From NCBI GenBank assembly GCA_040743155.1, contig JBFLJU010000001.1, forward strand, positions 1,674,001 to 1,738,000: 64,000 nt of DNA, read 5' to 3'. This document shows, one piece after another, positions 58,440 through 64,000 of this stretch. This DNA comes from Cycloclasticus sp. (GTDB lineage: Bacteria > Pseudomonadota > Gammaproteobacteria > Methylococcales > Cycloclasticaceae). Under the pieces are notes generated by a model. The model was not told the DNA's origin and made no database searches. It was given only the letters and a program-made list of their open reading frames with translations. Both the position numbers and the translations under genes were made by a program. Positions within the stretch are counted from its first letter, which is position 1; every line of letters begins with the position of its first letter.

Positions 58440-59204
58440 TCAATTAAGTGTACTTACCCAGCCAATCTCTGTGGCCGTTTTATGACCAACCATACACTGC
58501 CTCAATGACTGCGCCATCACCGACTCACTTTTATTCAACGGAATTCTACCCGCCATTATTTCAGCCTTTGATTGGTTATAGTTGCTATTAGGCATCGCAA
58601 AGCCGTTTGGATAAATGGGCTGTCCTGTCACTAAATCATACTTATCCGATGCCCCTACCGTATGTAACAACTCATGCGCGATAACGATGTTATTGCGCTC
58701 TTGGTGCGCTGCTGAAGCATAGCCATTCACGACACCAATTAAGCCCTTTTGAAGCCCCAATGAATGCGCCAAACGCTTACCGCTATCCGTTTGGTGAAAG
58801 CGCACAAAAATATTGACGGTGCTCATATCACTCGTAATGGAGTTTTGATACGCCCAAAGCCTCAAGCGTAAACTCCAGAAAATAACTTTTAATGTGTTTC
58901 CATCTACTGGCGGTTCTGGCGGCTGAGACATTACCGCGGACTGCAACCTTACCTCAACCGGGTTAAAATCGAATTCACTATAAAGTCCCCATTGTTTCTT
59001 GAAGAATTCATCCACACTGCTAAAGTTTTTCTTAGATAGCTGCGCTATATATTGCTCTGTTAAAGGTGCTCCGTCACCATTGATGGGGTAAATTAAAACC
59101 GCTAGTGTTTCCGTCCAAGCCATGCTTTCGAGGCGTTGCAACTTTGTATAAAAAGCCACGAAACCAAAAACACATAGCAGCAATATAATTCTCAATGCCT
59201 TCAT
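58440..59204 (-). CDS. membrane-anchored putative zinc metallopeptidase
   Basis: The 254-residue protein starts with one hydrophobic segment (ALRIILLLCVFGFVAFYTKL). Near residue 180 it has VIAHELLHTVGASDKYD, an HExxHxxGxxD-like zinc motif as in metzincin-related proteases. The rest matches no family I recognise. It would act in the periplasm. Substrate and partners are unknown. It is divergent from a small membrane-anchored protein at 59299. Confidence 0.6.
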   Translation of the reverse strand: MKALRIILLLCVFGFVAFYTKLQRLESMAWTETLAVLIYPINGDGAPLTEQYIAQLSKKNFSSVDEFFKKQWGLYSEFDFNPVEVRLQSAVMSQPPEPPVDGNTLKVIFWSLRLRLWAYQNSITSDMSTVNIFVRFHQTDSGKRLAHSLGLQKGLIGVVNGYASAAHQERNNIVIAHELLHTVGASDKYDLVTGQPIYPNGFAMPNSNYNQSKAEIMAGRIPLNKSESVMAQSLRQCMVGHKTATEIGWVSTLN

Positions 59205-59298
59205 ATTTTATTTAACCCTTCCTTACAAGCAGTTGAATTTGCGATATTTTTCAAAGAACATATAATTAAGTAATCATGGATTAATAAGGGAAAACCCA

Positions 59299-59733
59299 AT
59301 GCTTGCGTTTTTAATTCTACTCATATTAGTCGTCTCAATATTCTTTTACTATAAACATAAAAACTCTCAAAAGGCTTCAAGCAGCATCAATACTTCGATT
59401 AAAACTCAGCAAGAACAGCTTCAATCGCTGATTGATTCAAAGAAATACTGGGGCTTCAAAATTAGCTCCATCAACGAAGTGCAGTGCTGCCAAGCGGCAC
59501 TGAATCTTAAGAAAAAAAACTTCCCAATCAATAGTGTTCCTGCATTGCCGTTAGATGATTGCACTAAGAACCGATGCCAATGCAAACATCTCGGTCTAGT
59601 TGAAAAAAGAACCCCGCTTACTCAGCGGCGCAAAACAAATGATCGACGAGGCAGCATTAGGTTTGAAGAAATATCTGACCGTCGTTCACATATGGACCGA
59701 CGGTCTGACAATTGGACACAACACGACCAATAA
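59299..59733 (+). CDS. uncharacterised membrane-anchored protein with Cys cluster and DRR tail
   Basis: The 144-residue protein has an N-terminal helix (MLAFLILLILVVSIFFYYKH). A Cys pair (VQCCQAALNLKKK) and three more Cys near DDCTKNRCQCKHL follow. The tail is dense in arginine (RRKTNDRRGSIRFEEISDRR, then DRRSDN). The Cys spacing could hold a metal; the DRR repeats recall tails seen in some signalling proteins. No function can be given. The ribosome-binding site AAGGGAA precedes the ATG. Confidence 0.6.
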   Translation: MLAFLILLILVVSIFFYYKHKNSQKASSSINTSIKTQQEQLQSLIDSKKYWGFKISSINEVQCCQAALNLKKKNFPINSVPALPLDDCTKNRCQCKHLGLVEKRTPLTQRRKTNDRRGSIRFEEISDRRSHMDRRSDNWTQHDQ

Positions 59734-59742
59734 CCTTACAGG

Positions 59743-60552
59743 CTAGGGTTGTTTAACCGCGTTACATTTACTTAGGATTTCCTGGTCTGGCATACCCGCA
59801 TTTTTCCAATATAGAATCAACTCAACGGTACACGCTTGTGGCTTGAATGAGTCCACATCGGGCGCTGTTGTATCATCAATTGCACGCACTGATATAGGCA
59901 ATGCCTTTTCTGTCGTTAATGACGCCATCACAAGAGGGTCACTGAACAGTGCTTGCATTTTCTGCCTAAAGGCATGCGGTAACGTTCTTTTGGCATTAGT
60001 AATTGGCCCCGCAATAGATGCGCCACCAAAGGTATCGTGCCCTTGTGTTCGTTTATACGCGAGTAATTGCTTCTTGCTATTAAATGTTTCAAGCTGTGCA
60101 TCAAACCACAATGAGGTATCAATCGCCGTATGGCTTTTCCACTCTTTTAGCGTAATCAAAATGACTTTATTCGTACCCAATTTCAATAACTCGTCAATGG
60201 CGTCACCCTTTGACAGGCCAACAGCTAAATTAACCGTTTTAATTTGAGGAAACTTTGTACTCAATAATAGCGGTAGTTTATTTGTAAACTCATGCGCCAT
60301 GGGCTGCTTGGAATCTGTAAAAGCATCGTATGGACCACCCATTGATAATTCAAATTCACCAATATATTTTGCTTTTTTCTGTCCAGAAAGAACGTATGGC
60401 CTTTCATCTAAGACACCCACCACAACGGCGTTAGAACTACCCCCTTGCAACTCTAAAGCAGGTAAACGAAACGCAGCTTCACGCGTATTTTCTGTTAACA
60501 CACAGCCCGACAAAAACACCATTATCAAGATACTACTTAAACGATAAATCAT
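59743..60552 (-). CDS. uncharacterised lipoprotein
   Basis: The 269-residue precursor has a type II signal peptide with lipobox LSGC (Cys near residue 17). The body (VVGVLDERPYVLSGQKKAKY, NKVILITLKEWKSH, LWFDAQLETFNSKKQLLAYK) resembles periplasmic proteins with an alpha/beta GNA1162/TolB-N-like fold, but I cannot assign a family. Both neighbours diverge or converge, so it is probably monocistronic. Confidence 0.6.
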   Translation of the reverse strand: MIYRLSSILIMVFLSGCVLTENTREAAFRLPALELQGGSSNAVVVGVLDERPYVLSGQKKAKYIGEFELSMGGPYDAFTDSKQPMAHEFTNKLPLLLSTKFPQIKTVNLAVGLSKGDAIDELLKLGTNKVILITLKEWKSHTAIDTSLWFDAQLETFNSKKQLLAYKRTQGHDTFGGASIAGPITNAKRTLPHAFRQKMQALFSDPLVMASLTTEKALPISVRAIDDTTAPDVDSFKPQACTVELILYWKNAGMPDQEILSKCNAVKQP

Positions 60553-60684
60553 AGCTCACCACTCCCCCTTATTTATTATCCATTTAAGATACCGTTTGCC
60601 GCCTTTGCAATCAAGGCAAAGTCCCTGCGCCGACAAAAAAAACTGGTTTATAATAATAAAACGCTTTAAACAAAAACAAATGAC

Positions 60685-61164
60685 ATGACTTTCAAAACAG
60701 CAGACCTATGCGATGATTTTTCGGATAAGCTTCAAATTGTAGCGCCGCTATTTCAACCCTTTGGCGGTCATAGCCGTTTTAGCGGAAGCATTCAAACCGT
60801 TAAAATTTTCGAAGACAATGTATTAGTTCGTGAGATGCTATCTGAAAAAGTTAACGGTGATGTTTTAGTGGTTGATGGTGGTGGATCATTACGTTGCGCT
60901 CTGCTTGGTGACATGTTGGCAGAAATGGGGTACAAAAATGGTTGGTCTGGTGTTGTTGTTTACGGCTGCATCAGAGATTCAGTTGATATAAACGATATGC
61001 CTATTGGCGTACGCGCACTACAAACCAACCCGCTAAAGAGTATTAAAAAAGGTTGGGGGGATAAAAACATCTCAGTCACGTTTGCCGGCGCGACCTTTAA
61101 CCCGGGCGAACATCTCTACGCCGATGAAGACGGCATCATCCTATCTAAAACAGCTATCATTTAA
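60685..61164 (+). CDS. rraA: RraA-family protein (regulator of ribonuclease E activity A)
   Basis: The 159-residue protein has the RraA fold with TADLCDDFSDKL at the N-terminus. LVVDGGGSLRCALLGDMLAEM and VVYGCIRDSVDINDMPIGVRAL follow. In E. coli RraA binds RNase E; some relatives are 4-hydroxy-4-methyl-2-oxoglutarate aldolases, and the short form here fits RraA. It lies 4 bp before the adenosyltransferase gene. Confidence 0.92.
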   Translation: MTFKTADLCDDFSDKLQIVAPLFQPFGGHSRFSGSIQTVKIFEDNVLVREMLSEKVNGDVLVVDGGGSLRCALLGDMLAEMGYKNGWSGVVVYGCIRDSVDINDMPIGVRALQTNPLKSIKKGWGDKNISVTFAGATFNPGEHLYADEDGIILSKTAII

Positions 61165-61168
61165 TCTT

Positions 61169-61735
61169 ATGGGTCATAGACTATCTAAAATTTACACTCG
61201 AACAGGCGACTCTGGTACAACAGGGTTAGGTGACGGTAGCCGTGTCGACAAAGACTCCCTACGTGTTGAAGCTTATGGCACTGTCGACGAACTCAACAGT
61301 CAAATAGGTCTCGTGATGGCGTTTGGCACCGATGAAAAAATAGCCGATCAGCTACTCGACATACAACATGATTTATTTGACTTAGGGAGCGAGCTTTGCG
61401 TGCCGGGTTATAGTGCAATTAACGATGCCAACATTGAAAAGCTTGAAAAAATACTCGACGAGCACAACGCTGACTTACCCTCGCTAAAAGAATTTATTTT
61501 ACCTGGCGGCAACCTACCAGCTGCCAGCTGCCATGTCGCAAGAACGGTGTGTAGGAGATCTGAACGTATTGTCGTTAGCCTTGCAAAAGAAGAAAATATC
61601 AACCCACCCGTCGTAAAATATCTCAACCGATTATCTGATTTGCTATTTGTTTTATGCCGGGTACTTGCCCGTCAAGATGGTCAATCAGAGATCCTTTGGG
61701 ATAAAAAACGCCACTCATCAAACGATAATAAATAG
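61169..61735 (+). CDS. cob(I)yrinic acid a,c-diamide adenosyltransferase (PduO type)
   Basis: The 188-residue trimeric ATP:cob(I)alamin adenosyltransferase has YTRTGDSGTTGLGDGSRVDK at the N-terminus. VCRRSERIVVSLAKEE and YLNRLSDLLFVLCR carry the conserved Arg, Asp and Asn near the active site. It makes adenosylcobalamin. The ATG at 61169, 4 bp after rraA, matches the family start; the frame is open further upstream inside rraA. Confidence 0.93.
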   Translation: MGHRLSKIYTRTGDSGTTGLGDGSRVDKDSLRVEAYGTVDELNSQIGLVMAFGTDEKIADQLLDIQHDLFDLGSELCVPGYSAINDANIEKLEKILDEHNADLPSLKEFILPGGNLPAASCHVARTVCRRSERIVVSLAKEENINPPVVKYLNRLSDLLFVLCRVLARQDGQSEILWDKKRHSSNDNK

Positions 61736-62674
61736 ATGCAAATATTATTAGCTAATCCACGTGGTTTTTGTGCCGGTGTTGACCGCGCCATCGAAATTGT
61801 AGAAAGGGCACTCGATTTATTGGGCGCACCCATCTACGTTCGGCACGAAGTCGTGCACAACCGATTTGTTGTTGAAAACCTTAAAAAAAGGGGCGCCGTT
61901 TTTGTTGAAGAGTTAAGCGAAGTTCCTGACGATTCTACCGTTATTTTTAGCGCCCACGGTGTCTCAAAAGCTGTAGAAGACGAGGCTAAGCGCCGTCAAT
62001 TGAATGTCTTTGACGCTACTTGCCCCTTAGTCACAAAGGTGCATATGGAAGTGATTAGTAACGCCAAAAAAGGGCGCTGCGTTATCTTGATTGGCCACAA
62101 GGGTCACCCTGAAGTAGAAGGCACCATGGGGCGGTATGTACAGCAAAATCCAAATGTAAGCATTATTCTGGTTGAATCACCCGACGATGTTAAGGCACTC
62201 GACTTATCAAAGGACATTGGAGTTTCATACGTTACCCAAACGACTCTTTCTATGGATGATACTGGGTCAATTATTGATGCTTTACGTAAAAAGTTTCCAC
62301 ATATATCCGGCCCTAAAAAAAGTGATATTTGTTATGCCACTCAAAACCGCCAAGATGCTGTTAAAAAACTCGCTAAAAAATCTGATTTAGTATTGGTTGT
62401 CGGTTCTCCCAATAGTTCAAACTCCAATAGATTGCGCGAAATTGCCGATAAGTTAGGCAAAAAGGCTTACCTTATCGATGGCGCTGAAGATATTGATAAA
62501 AGCTGGCTAAACGGCGTTAATAATATTGGCGTTACTGCTGGCGCATCTGCTCCAGAGGAGCTCGTCCAACGTGTTATTTCACAACTAATGGAATGGGGTG
62601 GGGAAACCGTCACTGAAAACCATGGCATCCAAGAAATGGTTACTTTTTCTCTGCCAAAGGCGCTAAAAAAATAA
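61736..62674 (+). CDS. ispH: 4-hydroxy-3-methylbut-2-enyl diphosphate reductase
   Basis: The 312-residue iron-sulfur enzyme makes IPP and DMAPP in the MEP pathway. Its three cluster cysteines are visible in [23 protein letters not shown] and [26 protein letters not shown] and the active-site His/Glu motifs are present. Its ATG directly follows the previous stop. Confidence 0.97.
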   Translation: MQILLANPRGFCAGVDRAIEIVERALDLLGAPIYVRHEVVHNRFVVENLKKRGAVFVEELSEVPDDSTVIFSAHGVSKAVEDEAKRRQLNVFDATCPLVTKVHMEVISNAKKGRCVILIGHKGHPEVEGTMGRYVQQNPNVSIILVESPDDVKALDLSKDIGVSYVTQTTLSMDDTGSIIDALRKKFPHISGPKKSDICYATQNRQDAVKKLAKKSDLVLVVGSPNSSNSNRLREIADKLGKKAYLIDGAEDIDKSWLNGVNNIGVTAGASAPEELVQRVISQLMEWGGETVTENHGIQEMVTFSLPKALKK

Positions 62675-62690
62675 CAGTTATTTAAGCCAT

Positions 62691-62721
62691 AAAAAAAGCG
62701 GGCTTAAAGCCCGCTTTTTTT
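62691..62721. terminator. bidirectional terminator
   Basis: AAAAAAAGCGGGC-TTAAA-GCCCGCTTTTTTT lies between the convergent ispH and thiolase genes, with T-runs on both strands. Confidence 0.95.
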
Positions 62722-62738
62722 ATCTAAGAAGCATTAAA

Positions 62739-63926
62739 TTACATACGTTCCCAAATAGTAGCAATTCCTTGCCCACCACCGATACATAAAGTAGCTAGTG
62801 CATATTTACCTTGTACACGCTCTAATTCATGAAGCGCTTTAACAACGATAATATTTGCAGAAGCACCAATAGGGTGACCTAGTGAAATACCACTGCCATT
62901 AACGTTAACTTTGTCCATTGGAAGGTCTAATTCACGACACACACTTAAAGCCTGCGCTGCGAATGCTTCATTTACTTCAAACACGTCAATATCAGCAATG
63001 GTTAAGCCTGTCTTTTCAAGAATTTTCTCAACAGCAGGAACAGGGCCAATACCCATAATCTCTGGTTCAACACCGGCATGTGAATAAGCCACTAAACGTG
63101 CCATTGGCTTTAAACCACGTGCTTCTGCCGCATCTTTTTCCATCATCACGATAGCTGAAGACGCATCATTAATACCTGACGCGTTACCCGCTGTGATTGA
63201 ACCGCCTTTTTTGAAGGCTGGACGCATACCTGATAATTTCTCAACAGTGATGTCGCCACGAACGTGTTCGTCTTTATCAAAAATGGTCACACCTTTACGT
63301 GTCTTCATTTCAACAGGAACAATTTGCGTATCAAAACGGCCTTCTGCTTGCGCGCGTGCTGCATTTTGATGACTCGTTACCGCTAAAGCGTCTTGATCTT
63401 CACGAGAAACATTGTATTTATCTGCTAAATTTTCAGCTGTCATGCCCATGTGGCCTGTGCCGAATGGGTCAGTTAGCGCAGAAATCATTAAATCAATCAT
63501 TTGGCCGTGGCCCATTTTTTGACCCCAACGTGCACCTGGCAATACGTAGTATGAGTTACTCATAGACTCCACACCAGCGCCGATAGCAACATCATAATCA
63601 CCCAACATAATGCCTTGAGCAGCATCTACAATCGCTTGCATACCACTTCCACATAAACGGTTTACCGTAACACATGACGTTTCACACGGAATACCTGCGT
63701 CGATTTGAGCAACACGCGCTGTGTAAGGTGTTCTTTCTTCTGATGGAATTACTGTTCCCATAACCACCATGCCTACTTCTGCAGGTGCAACGCCAGCTCT
63801 GGCAACACTTTCTTTCAACGTAATAGCCGCTAGTGCACTAGGCGTTACTGACTTTAAACTTCCACCAAAATCACCAATCGCAGTTCTAACAGCGCTTAGT
63901 ACGACAACTTCTCTTACTCCACTCAT
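62739..63926 (-). CDS. acetyl-CoA C-acyltransferase (thiolase)
   Basis: The 395-residue thiolase has nucleophile Cys in VNRLCGSGMQAIVDA. VFEVNEAFAAQAL, NGSGISLGHPIGASA and the second Cys in TLCIGGGQGIA complete the active site. It resembles biosynthetic acetoacetyl-CoA thiolases (AtoB/PhaA type). Polyhydroxyalkanoate, ketone-body or leucine metabolism are all possible, and there are no neighbours to decide. The ATG at 63926 with GGAGAG upstream is preferred over the TTG at 63938. Confidence 0.93.
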   Translation of the reverse strand: MSGVREVVVLSAVRTAIGDFGGSLKSVTPSALAAITLKESVARAGVAPAEVGMVVMGTVIPSEERTPYTARVAQIDAGIPCETSCVTVNRLCGSGMQAIVDAAQGIMLGDYDVAIGAGVESMSNSYYVLPGARWGQKMGHGQMIDLMISALTDPFGTGHMGMTAENLADKYNVSREDQDALAVTSHQNAARAQAEGRFDTQIVPVEMKTRKGVTIFDKDEHVRGDITVEKLSGMRPAFKKGGSITAGNASGINDASSAIVMMEKDAAEARGLKPMARLVAYSHAGVEPEIMGIGPVPAVEKILEKTGLTIADIDVFEVNEAFAAQALSVCRELDLPMDKVNVNGSGISLGHPIGASANIIVVKALHELERVQGKYALATLCIGGGQGIATIWERM

Positions 63927-64000
63927 GCTTCTCTCCAAGTTTTAGGTTATTCTTTAAGTCCAAGCCTATAATTATAGATGCATTGCAACAATAAATCACC

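Noticed and set aside
63927-64000. Promoter or gene at the right edge
   Set aside because: The 74 bases upstream of the thiolase gene show no clear -35/-10 pair and are too few to judge.

Overview
The window is chromosomal DNA of a gammaproteobacterium of moderate-to-low GC. Supporting evidence is the block ybgC-tolQRAB-pal-cpoB-queE-queC-tRNA-Lys, ruvCAB-yebC, a bamC lipoprotein gene, and pcnB-folK-panBC-panD. The PQQ operon, an AAHS-family aromatic-acid carrier and a nitrate-type ANTAR regulator would fit a marine aerobe of the Methylophaga/Cycloclasticus kind, but the genus is only a guess.

Layout. 1-2130 is the edge of a nitrogen-assimilation locus: a partial nasT-like ANTAR antiterminator gene behind an alginate-export-family porin. 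The porin leader carries a candidate NtrC site, a sigma-54 promoter, ANTAR-type hexaloop hairpins and a terminator. 2130-9990 is accessory DNA abutting the 3' end of tRNA-Lys: about 1 kb with no convincing gene, a 2016-residue LapA-like adhesin with an almost perfect 0.75-kb internal duplication, and a truncated KAP-type NTPase. 9991-19916 is core: tRNA-Lys, queC/queE (queuosine), the Tol-Pal envelope machine, ruvCAB, yebC and a pentapeptide protein. 20046-22200 is groESL with CIRCE plus sigma-70-like and sigma-32-like promoters. 22318-26317 holds a MoeB-like gene and pqqABCDE with an attenuator-like hairpin after pqqA.

26521-36855 is mixed: hspQ, a proline iminopeptidase, thiO, an Irr-like Fur-family regulator, tRNA-Thr(CGT), a YheT hydrolase, msrPQ, an aromatic-acid carrier with a luciferase-domain partner, greB, a YchJ-like gene, a PAS-GGDEF cyclase and a SHOCT protein. 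36968-43111 (minus strand) is purL, an MBL hydrolase, a short bamC and dapA. 43268-50013 holds bcp, a BON protein, a PerM-type permease, a CDF transporter, a 3-methyladenine glycosylase, an EamA carrier, a thioesterase and a fluoroacetate-dehalogenase-like hydrolase. 50141-56629 is pcnB-folK-deoxynucleoside kinase-panB-panC, then an MscS channel and panD. 56677 to the end holds an exported SRPBCC protein, a persulfide dioxygenase-rhodanese fusion, three poorly characterised envelope proteins, rraA, a cobalamin adenosyltransferase, ispH and a thiolase.

The most interesting items are the NtrC/sigma-54/ANTAR leader of the porin, the island-like segment at tRNA-Lys, and the terminator that sits on the start of the SRPBCC gene. 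I saw no CRISPR array, intact insertion sequence, integrase or recognisable defence system.
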